Assembly (NCBI RefSeq): GCF_028683135.1
Contig: NZ_JAJUBB010000010.1
Location: 62,001 to 126,000, forward strand
Length of the DNA stretch: 64,000 nucleotides
Direction of reading: 5' to 3'
Source of the DNA: Enterovibrio qingdaonensis
Lineage (GTDB): Bacteria; Pseudomonadota; Gammaproteobacteria; Enterobacterales; Vibrionaceae
Positions 46,263-56,295 of the stretch are shown in pieces. The first letter of the stretch is position 1. The number at the start of each line of letters is the position of its first letter. The notes beneath the pieces were generated by a model. That model was not told the origin of the DNA and did no database searches. It saw only the letters and a program-made list of their open reading frames with translations. The translations under genes were made by a program, and so were the position numbers.

Positions 46263-46343
46263 GATGGAATAATTATACGTTATGTTGAATGGTGGTCGGC
46301 GCGAAGCGAAAGAAAGGGAGTGAATGGTCACTCCCTGTTAGTT

Positions 46344-47168
46344 CTAGCCTTTATAGACATGTTCAAAGCAGTAATTGGTCGCCTCAATGAAGCCCTCCAC
46401 ACTGCCGCAATCAAAGCGTTTACCTTTGAACTTATACGCCAGCACACAACCACTTTGGGCTTGTTGCAACAGCGCGTCGGTAATTTGAATTTCCCCGCCT
46501 TTACCTGGTTCGGTATTTTCAAGAATGTCGAAAATATCAGGTGTCAGGATATAGCGGCCGATAATGGCAAGGTTACTTGGCTCTGTGCCAGGAACTGGCT
46601 TTTCAACCATGTCCGTGACACGAATCAAGTTATCCGTTAGAGCTTCACCGGCAATGACACCGTATTTATGGGTGTCTTCCGCAGGCACTTCTTCAACGGC
46701 AACAATGGAGCAACGGAACTGCTTATACAGCGCGACCATTTGCGCCAGCACACCTTCTTCAAGGTTAATGCAAAGGTCATCTGCTAACACAACCGCGAAA
46801 GGTTCATCGCCCACCAATTCTCGCCCGGTCAAAATGGCATGGCCGAGCCCTTTCATTTCGCGTTGGCGGATATAAGTGAAGTTGGCGGAGTCAATCACTT
46901 CCCGAATATCCGTCAGCAAAGCTTCTTTGCTGGTGCCAGAGATTTGATGTTCCAGTTCGTAGTTTTTATCGAAGTGATCCATCAAAGAGTGTTTACCGCG
47001 ACCAGTCACAATGCACATGCTTTTCATGCCCGCCTGAATGGCTTCGTCAACACCGTACTCAATGAGCGGTTTATTCACGATAGGCATCATTTCTTTAGGC
47101 ATAGATTTGGTAGCAGGTAAAAAGCGGGTCCCGTAGCCAGCTGCAGGGAAAAGGCATTTTTTAATCAT
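46344..47168 (-). CDS. galU: UTP-glucose-1-phosphate uridylyltransferase
   Basis: A 274-residue nucleotidyltransferase making UDP-glucose. The nucleotide-binding opening FPAAGYGTRFLPATKSMPKE, the FAVVLADD metal-binding motif and GGEIQITDAL are typical of GalU. It lies between ugd and wecA in the operon, so UDP-glucose made here can be oxidised at once by Ugd to UDP-glucuronate. Confidence 0.95.
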   Translation of the reverse strand: MIKKCLFPAAGYGTRFLPATKSMPKEMMPIVNKPLIEYGVDEAIQAGMKSMCIVTGRGKHSLMDHFDKNYELEHQISGTSKEALLTDIREVIDSANFTYIRQREMKGLGHAILTGRELVGDEPFAVVLADDLCINLEEGVLAQMVALYKQFRCSIVAVEEVPAEDTHKYGVIAGEALTDNLIRVTDMVEKPVPGTEPSNLAIIGRYILTPDIFDILENTEPGKGGEIQITDALLQQAQSGCVLAYKFKGKRFDCGSVEGFIEATNYCFEHVYKG

Positions 47169-47195
47169 AATATTTTTTCTAAATTTTACGGATTA

Positions 47196-48362
47196 TTAGT
47201 CGCTACCAAACAGATCGCGTGTGTATACCTTGTCTGCAACATCAGCGAGCTCTTCCGCCATTCGGTTAGAGACAATGACATCTGACTTCGTTATAAACGC
47301 TTCAAAATCTGTCATCACTTCTGAATGGAAGAACTCTTTTTCGTTAAGAACCGGCTCGTAAACCACCACTTCGATGCCTTTGGCCTTAATACGTTTCATA
47401 ATGCCTTGAATTGAAGAAGCACGGAAATTGTCAGAGCCCGACTTCATAATCAAACGATAGATACCCACTACTTTCGGATTCTTGCGCAGAATCGATTCCG
47501 CAACAAAGTCCTTACGGGTGGTATTCGCATCCACAATCGCTTGGATGATGTTATTCGGTACATCCGCATAATTAGCGCGTAGTTGCTTTGTATCTTTAGG
47601 CAAACAGTAGCCACCGTAGCCAAAAGATGGATTGTTGTAATGATTGCCAATGCGTGGATCTAAACCGACACCTTCGATAATCTGACGCGCATCTAAACCA
47701 TGCGCTTCTGCGTATGAATCAAGTTCATTAAAGTACGCTACGCGCATAGCAAGATAGGTGTTTGAAAATAGTTTTACCGCTTCCGCTTCCGTTGAATTCG
47801 TGAACAGCACTTCGATATCTTTTTTCTCTGCACCTTCGACTAACAAGTTAGCGAATGTTTCTGCGCGTTCACTTCGCTCACCAACAATGATACGAGAAGG
47901 ATTAAGATTGTCATACAAAGCTTTGCCTTCTCGAAGAAATTCAGGTGAGAAAATAATATTCTCACAGCCGAACTCTTCTTTAATGCGTTTGGTATAACCA
48001 ACCGGCACCGTTGACTTGATAACCATGACCGCGAGAGGGTTAATCGCCATTACATCTTTAATCACTGCTTCTACAGAAGATGTATTAAAGTAGTTGGTTT
48101 TTGCATCATAGTCAGTAGGGGTTGCGATAATAACAAAAGATGCGTCTTTATATGCTTCTTCTTTATCTAGAGTAGCAATAAAATTTAGATTTTTATTTAT
48201 TAGAAAATCTGTAATTTCCGCATCAACAATAGGAGATATACGATCATTTAATAATTGGACTTTTTCTTCAATGATATCGACGGCAACAACCTCGTGGTTT
48301 TGCGCCAAAAGCATAGCATTAGACAAGCCAACATAGCCTGTCCCAGCAATAGCAATTTTCAT
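47196..48362 (-). CDS. ugd: UDP-glucose 6-dehydrogenase, copy 2
   Basis: A 388-residue enzyme with [36 protein letters not shown] and the catalytic cysteine in [14 protein letters not shown]. It is more like E. coli Ugd (for example IGVYRLI-type and GERSERAE stretches) than copy 1 at 38232, so the two are not a recent exact duplication. It lies 14 bp after manB and 27 bp before galU, well inside the operon. Confidence 0.95.
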   Translation of the reverse strand: MKIAIAGTGYVGLSNAMLLAQNHEVVAVDIIEEKVQLLNDRISPIVDAEITDFLINKNLNFIATLDKEEAYKDASFVIIATPTDYDAKTNYFNTSSVEAVIKDVMAINPLAVMVIKSTVPVGYTKRIKEEFGCENIIFSPEFLREGKALYDNLNPSRIIVGERSERAETFANLLVEGAEKKDIEVLFTNSTEAEAVKLFSNTYLAMRVAYFNELDSYAEAHGLDARQIIEGVGLDPRIGNHYNNPSFGYGGYCLPKDTKQLRANYADVPNNIIQAIVDANTTRKDFVAESILRKNPKVVGIYRLIMKSGSDNFRASSIQGIMKRIKAKGIEVVVYEPVLNEKEFFHSEVMTDFEAFITKSDVIVSNRMAEELADVADKVYTRDLFGSD

Positions 48363-48376
48363 TTTTATCTCAGCAG

Positions 48377-49807
48377 TTAAAATAAGTTGGAGGTTTGAAT
48401 ATTGGTAAGTGCCTGACAGACCAATCTTTGCGCTTGCTCTTCAGTATTCGACTCGGCGTAACAACGAAGCTCAGGCGCATTACCTGATGGCCTAAAGTGA
48501 ATCACATCGCCATTGACGAGAATAATACGCAACCCATCAGTTAGGTCCGTATTTTCAACTCGCACACTGTCAAAGCCCAAAGTCGCGAGAAAATATTCCG
48601 GTTGTGCTTTGGCTACTTCCAAAATCGTAACGCTTTTTTCAGTCGCAAAGTTTTGAATGCGATCACTGTGCGTGAAGCGTTGAGGTAGTTGCTCTACCAG
48701 CTTCGAAATGGAGATACGCTTTGAAGCTGAGAGCAACATTAGGGCTGGGAGTACCGCATCTCGTGTTGGCAGGGCTTTAATCGTCGTTCCGTTATACACC
48801 ACATCTGAACCGAGCAAAAAGCCCCCATTCGCTTCAAAGCCAGCAATATTCCGATAGCTCTTCGCTAGATTATCAAACTCAGCAATCACATACGGTGAGC
48901 CAATCTTAGTGCGAGAAGCATGTGGAAATTCGCCGGAGAGCTCTACTCCTGTATTGCAGCTGACAGGTAACGCCAACGCTTCAATACCCAACTCTTTTGC
49001 ACACAACAATCCGAGAATATCACCTCTTAGCCAGTTACCATTTTCGTCTGATACCAATGGCCTGTCTCCGTCGCCATCCGTCGAAAAGATAAAATCCAGT
49101 TCGTGCTCTTGTGACCATTTGCGGGCTTTTTCTTTGTCTGAATCTGATACAGCTTCGGTATCGATTGGGACAAACTGGTCACTTCGTTCTAACGAAACAA
49201 CGTCTGCTCCCAAGCTCTCAAACATCTTTGAATACAGATCGCGTCCTGCACTTGAGTGTTCATAAATACCAATGCGGCGACCGCAGAGAAAATTGCTATT
49301 GAAGAGAGAAACGTTACGTTCAACGTAAGCAACAGCCGCTTTGGGAGATACGACTAATTCGGGTTCTTCGGCTGAGAGGGTAAACTCAATACTCGCATTC
49401 AGAATGGCTTGCTCATCGCTTTTCGTAATTTCGCCGTCTGGGCGATAGAACTTTAGGCCGTTACGGTCAAACGGGATATGGCTGCCCGTTACCATAATAG
49501 AAGGCATTCCATCTTGCATCGCGACATATGCCAAAGCAGGTGTTGGGACAACGCCATAGTAAATTGGGGTTAGGCCCATTTCTTTTACGGCACTGATAAT
49601 GGCTTTGGCCATTTGAGGGCTACTAGGTCGATTATCTATCGCGATGGCAACCGAATCAAACTCAAACTCACTTCGGATGGAAGAAATAAATGCATGAGCA
49701 AAAGCGGCACACGCTTCCTGAGTGAATTGCTCTACCAAACCTCTGGCACCACTTGTACCAAATTGTATGCCAGATTTTTTTATAATATTTGAACTAGCCA
49801 ACAACAT
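48377..49807 (-). CDS. manB: Phosphomannomutase
   Basis: A 476-residue alpha-D-phosphohexomutase converting mannose-6-phosphate to mannose-1-phosphate. The phosphoserine loop is [13 protein letters not shown] near residue 107 (usually T-A-S-H-N-P), the metal-binding loop is [11 protein letters not shown], the sugar-binding loop GFEANGGF, and the phosphate-binding [10 protein letters not shown]. It pairs with manC for GDP-mannose. The TGSHIP variant keeps the essential serine and histidine. Confidence 0.9.
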   Translation of the reverse strand: MLLASSNIIKKSGIQFGTSGARGLVEQFTQEACAAFAHAFISSIRSEFEFDSVAIAIDNRPSSPQMAKAIISAVKEMGLTPIYYGVVPTPALAYVAMQDGMPSIMVTGSHIPFDRNGLKFYRPDGEITKSDEQAILNASIEFTLSAEEPELVVSPKAAVAYVERNVSLFNSNFLCGRRIGIYEHSSAGRDLYSKMFESLGADVVSLERSDQFVPIDTEAVSDSDKEKARKWSQEHELDFIFSTDGDGDRPLVSDENGNWLRGDILGLLCAKELGIEALALPVSCNTGVELSGEFPHASRTKIGSPYVIAEFDNLAKSYRNIAGFEANGGFLLGSDVVYNGTTIKALPTRDAVLPALMLLSASKRISISKLVEQLPQRFTHSDRIQNFATEKSVTILEVAKAQPEYFLATLGFDSVRVENTDLTDGLRIILVNGDVIHFRPSGNAPELRCYAESNTEEQAQRLVCQALTNIQTSNLF

Positions 49808-49817
49808 TTTCTACCCC

Positions 49818-51245
49818 TTAGTAACCTTCACCTTCACAACCAATTCGCTCGATGTCATCCTCCCCGAGATAAGTCCCCGTGCGGACCTCGATAATTTCCA
49901 AATCAACGACACCTGGATTTTCAAATGAATGAGGATTACCTATCGGGATATATGTTGATTCGTTCTCTGAAATTAAATAAACATCTTTGCCGTTGGTAAC
50001 TTTTGCGGTACCAGAAACAACTATCCAATGCTCTGCACGATGGTAATGAACTTGAGTCGCTGTTTTTTCTCCGGGGCGAACAGTCACTTTCTTTACATGG
50101 TACCGAGAACCCTCTGCAATATGATCGTGATTACCCCAAGGGCGATAAACGACGCGATGGTGTAAAAACTCTGAGCGGTCATCTGCTTTAAGTTTATTAA
50201 CGACGCTTTTAACATCTTGGACAGAATCTCTATGAGCAACGAGAATAGAGTCTTTAGTATCAACAATGATTAAGTCTTCTAGCCCAACCGCCGCCACAAG
50301 TCGTTCTGGCGCATTGATGTAACAACGTTTGCTCTTTTCTGCAATAACATCGCCACGAACAACATTCTGATCAGCGTCTTTGTCTGAAACTTCCCAGAGC
50401 GATGACCAAGCACCAATATCGCTCCAACCAGCACTCATTGGGACAACTACCGCAGAATCTGTCTTCTCCATAACCGCATAGTCAACCGAATCATCGGGGC
50501 AATCATGGAAAGCCTTTTCGCCGATTCGTGTAAAGTACAAGTCATTAGACGCAGTTGATAACGCCTTTTCGACGGACGAAAGAATGTCAGGACGGTATTT
50601 CTTGAGCTCTTCCAAATAACGAGATGCTTTGAACATGAACATCCCACTATTCCAGTAGTAGTTACCCGTTGCTAAATAGCTTTGAGCAGTTTCGAGATTA
50701 GGCTTTTCAACAAAAGAGTCTACTACGTAAGCTTCAAGTTCATCGCGAAAGCCTTCTACGGGGCTACCTCTATGTATGTATCCGTAGCCAGTTTCTGGAG
50801 CAGTTGGAACAATGCCGAACGTCACAAGTTGGCCCAGTTCAGCAAGTGACTTCGCGGACTGAACAGAAGCAGAAAAAGTATCAACATCCTTTATCAGATG
50901 ATCTGCAGCCAATACTAAAAGTATTGGGTCGGAATTTTCCTTTAATGCACTTAATGCGGACAATGCAATGGCTGGGGCCGTATTTCGTCCGAAAGGTTCT
51001 AAAATGATATTGCTAAATGGAAGATTTCCGCTTCTAAGTTGTTCTGCTACCAGAAACCTATGCTCTTCATTACAAATAATAGACGCAGGAAGGTGTTCAA
51101 TATCGTTAAGTCGGTAAAGCGTCTCTAGAAGCATTGAATTTTTGCTATTCAATGATAGGAACGGCTTTGGATAATGGTTTCGAGACATTGGCCACAAACG
51201 CGAACCAGATCCGCCGGCCATAATAACAGGGAGTATTGAGGACAT
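49818..51245 (-). CDS. manC: Mannose-1-phosphate guanylyltransferase / mannose-6-phosphate isomerase
   Basis: A 475-residue two-domain enzyme. The N-terminal guanylyltransferase shows [20 protein letters not shown], and [10 protein letters not shown] is the sugar-binding motif. The C-terminal cupin isomerase from about residue 345 shows [25 protein letters not shown] and [14 protein letters not shown]. It makes GDP-mannose, the donor for mannose or a derived sugar in the polymer. It adjoins manB at 10 bp. Confidence 0.95.
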   Translation of the reverse strand: MSSILPVIMAGGSGSRLWPMSRNHYPKPFLSLNSKNSMLLETLYRLNDIEHLPASIICNEEHRFLVAEQLRSGNLPFSNIILEPFGRNTAPAIALSALSALKENSDPILLVLAADHLIKDVDTFSASVQSAKSLAELGQLVTFGIVPTAPETGYGYIHRGSPVEGFRDELEAYVVDSFVEKPNLETAQSYLATGNYYWNSGMFMFKASRYLEELKKYRPDILSSVEKALSTASNDLYFTRIGEKAFHDCPDDSVDYAVMEKTDSAVVVPMSAGWSDIGAWSSLWEVSDKDADQNVVRGDVIAEKSKRCYINAPERLVAAVGLEDLIIVDTKDSILVAHRDSVQDVKSVVNKLKADDRSEFLHHRVVYRPWGNHDHIAEGSRYHVKKVTVRPGEKTATQVHYHRAEHWIVVSGTAKVTNGKDVYLISENESTYIPIGNPHSFENPGVVDLEIIEVRTGTYLGEDDIERIGCEGEGY

Positions 51246-51249
51246 AATT

Positions 51250-52437
51250 CTAACTTAATAACTCACTAATTCTTTCGTTCAATGGGCGCAATTTACCTGC
51301 CCAAGAATGGTGTTCCTTGACGTACTGGTTAGCACTATTTGCGATTCTTTCTGCTAGTTGATTATCACTTTTTAAGCGGAGTATACCCCCGACAATTTCG
51401 GGCGGCGTGTCAGCGACCAATATATCTAAGTCTGGCTTAGCTTCTAATCCTTCTAAACCAGTAGTTGTTGTTATTGTAGGAAGACCCAAAGCCATATATT
51501 CGAGGATTTTATTCTGCACACCTGCAGCAAGTCTGACGGGGCAAACACCCGCAATTGCGCCTCTGGCATGCTCTACAATATCATCAACAGCTCCAGTAAC
51601 GATAACACCTTCGTAGCTTTTGAGTTTTCTTTCATTTTCTGGCTTTATTCGCCCAATTACTTTGAAGGTAAAATCACCATTCTCTCTTAGCAATGGCATT
51701 GCCTCACTGGCGAACCATAGTGCTGCATCCATGTTTTGGGCAGAATACATATTGCCAATAAACACAACAAAGTTTCCGCTGGGTGAAAAATCGAAAGTCA
51801 ACTTTTCAACGTCTACGCCATTTGAGCAAACCAATGATTTATCAAATAGTACTTTGTCACACTTGAATAAGAACTCTCGGTCGAATTTGGAAACGAGGAC
51901 ATTACAATCGAAAGATTTTGCAATAAGCTTTTCATAATGGTTTAATCGATTTTTTTCAACATTATAAATTAAACCTTTTATACCAGTGTGGTTCTTTGTT
52001 TCAGAGACCCTAAAATAATTCATAGAAATTGCATCTGTCATTTCGAGAACTTTTCGTGTTTCGAGATCTTTTGCGTAATCTGCGGTTCGGATTAAGTGCG
52101 GCAATACTAAATTATTATCTTTAGACAGGTTTTTTACTAGCTTAGCGAATTTTGATGAAGAGTAATATGCCACTTGCAACGGAGTTTGAGTAGGCAATGC
52201 TCTTAAACAGTTTAAATAAGACTTCCACTTAGGTAGATAAACTCTATGAACAGAACTAAAAACGCTATCGTCAGGAACGAGATAATCTATTTCGGATTGA
52301 CTTTCACAAAGTGAAGCTAGAGTTAATTCATATGTTTTAGATAGCTCTCTGCATATTTCAAATATCCTTAGCCTGTCACCACCAATAACTGGATAAGGGA
52401 ATCTAGGAGTAATAACTAGTATTTTCTTTCTTGACAT
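51250..52437 (-). CDS. Glycosyltransferase, GT4-like
   Basis: A 395-residue GT-B fold transferase. The N-terminus [19 protein letters not shown] and the C-terminal donor site [23 protein letters not shown] are like the GT4 sugar transferases of the TIGR03087 type. The donor and linkage are unknown. It overlaps the wzy-like gene by 22 bp and ends 4 bp before manC, so it is translated in a coupled series. The base composition begins to become AT-rich here. Confidence 0.85.
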   Translation of the reverse strand: MSRKKILVITPRFPYPVIGGDRLRIFEICRELSKTYELTLASLCESQSEIDYLVPDDSVFSSVHRVYLPKWKSYLNCLRALPTQTPLQVAYYSSSKFAKLVKNLSKDNNLVLPHLIRTADYAKDLETRKVLEMTDAISMNYFRVSETKNHTGIKGLIYNVEKNRLNHYEKLIAKSFDCNVLVSKFDREFLFKCDKVLFDKSLVCSNGVDVEKLTFDFSPSGNFVVFIGNMYSAQNMDAALWFASEAMPLLRENGDFTFKVIGRIKPENERKLKSYEGVIVTGAVDDIVEHARGAIAGVCPVRLAAGVQNKILEYMALGLPTITTTTGLEGLEAKPDLDILVADTPPEIVGGILRLKSDNQLAERIANSANQYVKEHHSWAGKLRPLNERISELLS

Positions 52438-53684
52438 TTTAAATCTCGCAAAAAGAGCAAAAAAGCATAAGTAAATGGATATAAGAAAAAATAGAAGGTA
52501 GAAAACTGCATCATGACGCCAAAAGATAAAGATAGCAGTAAGGCGGGAAGTAGTGATGTTTCAAATAAACTTTTAGCTAGCCTTATTTGGTGAGAAAAAA
52601 CGAACAAAAAAAGAAACAGACCAGCAATACCGAAATCCACACCGATTCTGATAATAAAGTTCCTTGGATCCGCGTTTAAATCCCTTAAATGCCTAGTTAA
52701 TTCAGATTCGTACATTATAGGAGAGTGGACAAGGTCTGTATAATTGTGCAAGTTATATGAAAAACCAGATATTCCATAACCATAAGGATAGTCAACAATC
52801 ATGTTCAAACCAACAACTGGATAACCTATCCTAATGAGAAGAGAATTATCAATTGCTATTATCATATAGTACATATCGTATATGTTATCTGTGTTAATCA
52901 TTGCTAAGTTGCTAATTCTTGAGAATGTGTACCCTCCTTGATTAAAAAAAGAATAAACAATAGAAACTGCAAAAAAAGACATTAAAATACATATTGAATA
53001 CTTAAATAAACTTCCAAGTGAAACTTTACTAAAAACTATAAAATAAAAACTTAGCGATACCACCAAAACAATAAATCCAGTCATTGAAAAAACAAGCATG
53101 AATATAGTTGCGTTAGTGAATAGCAAAAAAACATCAAATCTATTTTTGTTTTCCAAATAGTTTAAAAAAATAAAAACACTAATAAATAATAGTAATTGAA
53201 CGGCCCAAGAAGGTTCGTTAGTTGTTAATACAAAGCCTGCTTTATCTGAACCTGTAATAAAGCTAGTAATAGCAATTTTCAAAGGGTGAAGCATAGAAGT
53301 CTTTGATAAAAAGAACTCAACTATAGCCACTATTGAAAATAGCCTGGATAGCTTTAATAAACAGTTAAATAAATGCTCCCTACCTATAAGGTTAAATGCA
53401 TAATAAAAACCCGGAAAGCATAGAAAACCAACAAAATACGCTAAAGTGTATGCAAAATTAAACTGTTGAATATAGTATGAGTAAAATGAATATATAATGA
53501 GAAGGAACAAGAAATATATTGAAACTAAAGCACTTGTATAAGAAAAACTTCTAACTTTAGATATGATGAATATAGCACCTAACAACGCTCCAAAATAAGG
53601 AGTGACAGCAGAATACGTTCCAGGTATCAGAGGCAAACTCCAAAATGGTGTTGAGCATATTAATATATATGCCAGAGTTCTCAT
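52416..53684 (-). CDS. O-antigen polymerase-like membrane protein (Wzy candidate)
   Basis: A 422-residue protein, almost wholly hydrophobic, with about ten to twelve membrane segments and a large periplasmic loop near residues 270-350. That loop position is typical of Wzy polymerases, which join repeat units at the outer face of the inner membrane. Sequence conservation in Wzy is low, so the call rests on topology, AT-rich composition and context with wzx and glycosyltransferases. Confidence 0.72.
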   Translation of the reverse strand: MRTLAYILICSTPFWSLPLIPGTYSAVTPYFGALLGAIFIISKVRSFSYTSALVSIYFLFLLIIYSFYSYYIQQFNFAYTLAYFVGFLCFPGFYYAFNLIGREHLFNCLLKLSRLFSIVAIVEFFLSKTSMLHPLKIAITSFITGSDKAGFVLTTNEPSWAVQLLLFISVFIFLNYLENKNRFDVFLLFTNATIFMLVFSMTGFIVLVVSLSFYFIVFSKVSLGSLFKYSICILMSFFAVSIVYSFFNQGGYTFSRISNLAMINTDNIYDMYYMIIAIDNSLLIRIGYPVVGLNMIVDYPYGYGISGFSYNLHNYTDLVHSPIMYESELTRHLRDLNADPRNFIIRIGVDFGIAGLFLFLFVFSHQIRLAKSLFETSLLPALLLSLSFGVMMQFSTFYFFLYPFTYAFLLFLRDLKCQERKY

Positions 53685-53693
53685 GTCCTATAT

Positions 53694-54899
53694 TCACTCT
53701 TTGGTTGAGTTATTACAAAATGAAAATAGACCACATATTTTCTCATCGAGATGAATAACATCAAAGTCAAGAGATCTATTTAGGCTTCTAGATTTATAGT
53801 CCATATAAATATCAATGTCATCCAACAATTTTACTTTTTCGCAAATAGTATCCACATCCATGCTTGATATTATTTTATGGTTTTCATTAACACGCCCTAA
53901 AGATAAGCCAAACTTACCATTTCCGATTATATATCCAGGTCCACTTTCACATTCTGTAGAAATAACAGGAATTCCAAGTGCCATTGCTTCAACAAGGGAA
54001 TTACCAAAAGACTCCCAAATGGACGGAAAAATAAATGCATGCGATTTAGATATATACTTATGTGGGTTAGATACATTACCAAAAAAGTGAACAGTATTTG
54101 ATAATCCGTTATCGCTTACTCGCACTTCAAGGAAGTCACGCATTTCTCCGTCACCTAAAATAACCAAGTGATACAATTCTTTGTTACTGTTAATTCTATT
54201 CATGAAATCTATTAAGTGCCATTGACCTTTCTGCCTTGACAGTCGCCCAGATGTAATTAGCACTTTATTTCTTTTGAACATATCTTCTAATTCAGTTTCA
54301 AGCTTTTCCTCACTCAAAATTTTAATCTCGTCGAGACAAAAGAAATTGTCTAAATGATATATCTTTTCTAAAGGTAAATCATAAAAATTTTTAATAGCAG
54401 TAATCATCTCAAATGAATTTGCATGAACTCTATCACAATAAGGATAAAGCCATTTAACGATCATGCTTATTAGACTACCATCCTTAAGATCCTTACTAGG
54501 ATCTTGACGCTCTGACAAAATTATCTTGGTTTTGTTTGAAGTGAAGAAGGATGATAATACATTCACGATATTTGGTATATACGTCATTGAATAAACGATT
54601 TCAGGTTTATTCTTTTTAACATATGCAACTAACTTTATAATCGCGATTAATAATGCTGGGTACCTAAAAATCTTCTTATATATATAATGGAACTTTGAAT
54701 TACAAAAGTTAGCGGATAGAGGCAAATTAAAGTGAATTATTCTTGAGCAGTTAACCTTATGATTAACAGGCGTAGAGTCGTAAACTATTAAATCAACATC
54801 ATGATTTTCCATTAGAAAGTTAGATAACTTTCTTGTACTCTCTGCCACACCACCTTGATATAAATCTGTAGTAAAGATGGTAATTCTTTTTTTATTCAT
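53694..54899 (-). CDS. Glycosyltransferase, GT4 family
   Basis: A 401-residue GT-B transferase beginning TIFTTDLYQGGVAESTRKLS. The C-terminal half carries ITSGRLSRQKGQWHLIDF, a VILGDGEMRDFLE segment, and the donor site FPSIWESFGNSLVEAMALGIPVIS with the EX7E-like glutamates. Donor sugar unknown. It lies 9 bp before the wzy-like gene and 7 bp after the HP-motif transferase; the region is strikingly AT-rich. Confidence 0.88.
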   Translation of the reverse strand: MNKKRITIFTTDLYQGGVAESTRKLSNFLMENHDVDLIVYDSTPVNHKVNCSRIIHFNLPLSANFCNSKFHYIYKKIFRYPALLIAIIKLVAYVKKNKPEIVYSMTYIPNIVNVLSSFFTSNKTKIILSERQDPSKDLKDGSLISMIVKWLYPYCDRVHANSFEMITAIKNFYDLPLEKIYHLDNFFCLDEIKILSEEKLETELEDMFKRNKVLITSGRLSRQKGQWHLIDFMNRINSNKELYHLVILGDGEMRDFLEVRVSDNGLSNTVHFFGNVSNPHKYISKSHAFIFPSIWESFGNSLVEAMALGIPVISTECESGPGYIIGNGKFGLSLGRVNENHKIISSMDVDTICEKVKLLDDIDIYMDYKSRSLNRSLDFDVIHLDEKICGLFSFCNNSTKE

Positions 54900-54906
54900 T
54901 ATTAGG

Positions 54907-56292
54907 TTATCTTTCCTTTAAATCGTATGTAGGGTAACTATATAAGTCAATATAATTCATAATTTTTGATGCATCGTAGTCATCACAAGAAACCATCACA
55001 ACTAGGATTGCCAACAATTCACTCTCGTAACCCTGCCAGCTTGTTGAAAATGTTGAACTGTAGTTTCTAATGGCTAATTTTTTTTCGTCACCATTCATAT
55101 TTTTGGATTTAAATAAAATCAAGGCTTCAGACACACTCCCAACACTTGGGCATAAACCATTTTTAACAAAGCCATAATAATCATTGTAATCGCAGCTATT
55201 TGAAAGGTTAAAATAACAACTGAAAATACCTAAAAGAGCAGCTTCTAAATGAATACCTGTATTACTAGCAATCACAAACGATACGGACGAAAAAAAATCA
55301 TGAATACTTTCCGTACTAGGATTAGTTATGCAGACTAAAGCACTTCCCCCGTATATCCTCTCAATGAATCTTCTATAATTATAAAATTGACTCGGATGAA
55401 GCCTTACACGAACAAAAATATTTTTTGATATACAATCGTCAATAATTTTTTTCACTAAATGAATATTATCTAGATTATTAAGAGCCAAACCCACTGATAA
55501 TATATTTGGCTTATTTTGAATACGTGGTAGTAATTTTTTCTGGCCAGTTAAAAAAACAGTTGTTTTGTGTGTGCTTTTCCGATTTGAAATAGACTCATAG
55601 ATCATTAATGAGTGATAACCATCAAGGAAAGCATAATCAAATTCCAATTCTGGAAAGTATGTAGAAACACTTGCATGCTGTACGTACATGGTTTTAATTG
55701 AATGCTTCTTCGCGACCATCAAAAAAGCTCGATTAGAAACATTATGATCATTAGATGTTAATATGTTATCTATACAGCCGTTACTGAGTAATTCTTCAAA
55801 GTAATTAAGATAAAAGTGACTTTTTAGAAAAAAATCAAAGCAATTCCAAAAACCAGTTATATTACTTTTCTTCCCAAGAATATATCTAGACCTAACCAGA
55901 TTAAGCCCTAGTGAATTCATGGTAACTTTAGTAGGAAAGCCAACAACACCAAAATTAACATTATAATCTTTACACAATTTTATTAGATTTGGCTCAACCA
56001 ACAAAAATGGTTTACGTTCAAGTTTTATTAGTTCTCTATAAACCCCAATAACTGAGTTTAATTGATTAGTTGTCCCAGCATATATTAAAGTATCACATCT
56101 AATATTATTATTTTTCTTCAGCTTTAACCTTCTGGCAATGAAGTATATATAGTTAAGAATTCTAAATAAAAATTTAGATTTCTCATTTTTGACAAGATAA
56201 TTAAGAGTACTAGTGTGGTTGCCATACAGATAGGATAAATTGAATTCATCCACCTCACTTAGGATTTTTAAACTTTCTTTAAGCAATCGCAT
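54907..56292 (-). CDS. Putative GT-B glycosyl- or polyol-phosphate transferase with HP motif
   Basis: A 461-residue protein that I cannot assign to a named family. It has YVQHASVSTYFPELEFDYA near residues 202-220, VRLHPSQ at 296-302 and ASNTGIHLEA near 342-351. The R-x-HP and S-N-T-G-x-x-x-E-A pair is the donor-binding pattern shared by polysialyl-, Kdo- and CDP-glycerol-type GT-B enzymes. One plausible role is transfer of pseudaminic acid from its CMP donor, since the operon makes that donor and no other candidate transferase is obvious. It is soluble, AT-rich and tightly linked. Confidence 0.6.
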   Translation of the reverse strand: MRLLKESLKILSEVDEFNLSYLYGNHTSTLNYLVKNEKSKFLFRILNYIYFIARRLKLKKNNNIRCDTLIYAGTTNQLNSVIGVYRELIKLERKPFLLVEPNLIKLCKDYNVNFGVVGFPTKVTMNSLGLNLVRSRYILGKKSNITGFWNCFDFFLKSHFYLNYFEELLSNGCIDNILTSNDHNVSNRAFLMVAKKHSIKTMYVQHASVSTYFPELEFDYAFLDGYHSLMIYESISNRKSTHKTTVFLTGQKKLLPRIQNKPNILSVGLALNNLDNIHLVKKIIDDCISKNIFVRVRLHPSQFYNYRRFIERIYGGSALVCITNPSTESIHDFFSSVSFVIASNTGIHLEAALLGIFSCYFNLSNSCDYNDYYGFVKNGLCPSVGSVSEALILFKSKNMNGDEKKLAIRNYSSTFSTSWQGYESELLAILVVMVSCDDYDASKIMNYIDLYSYPTYDLKER

Positions 56293-56295
56293 CTT

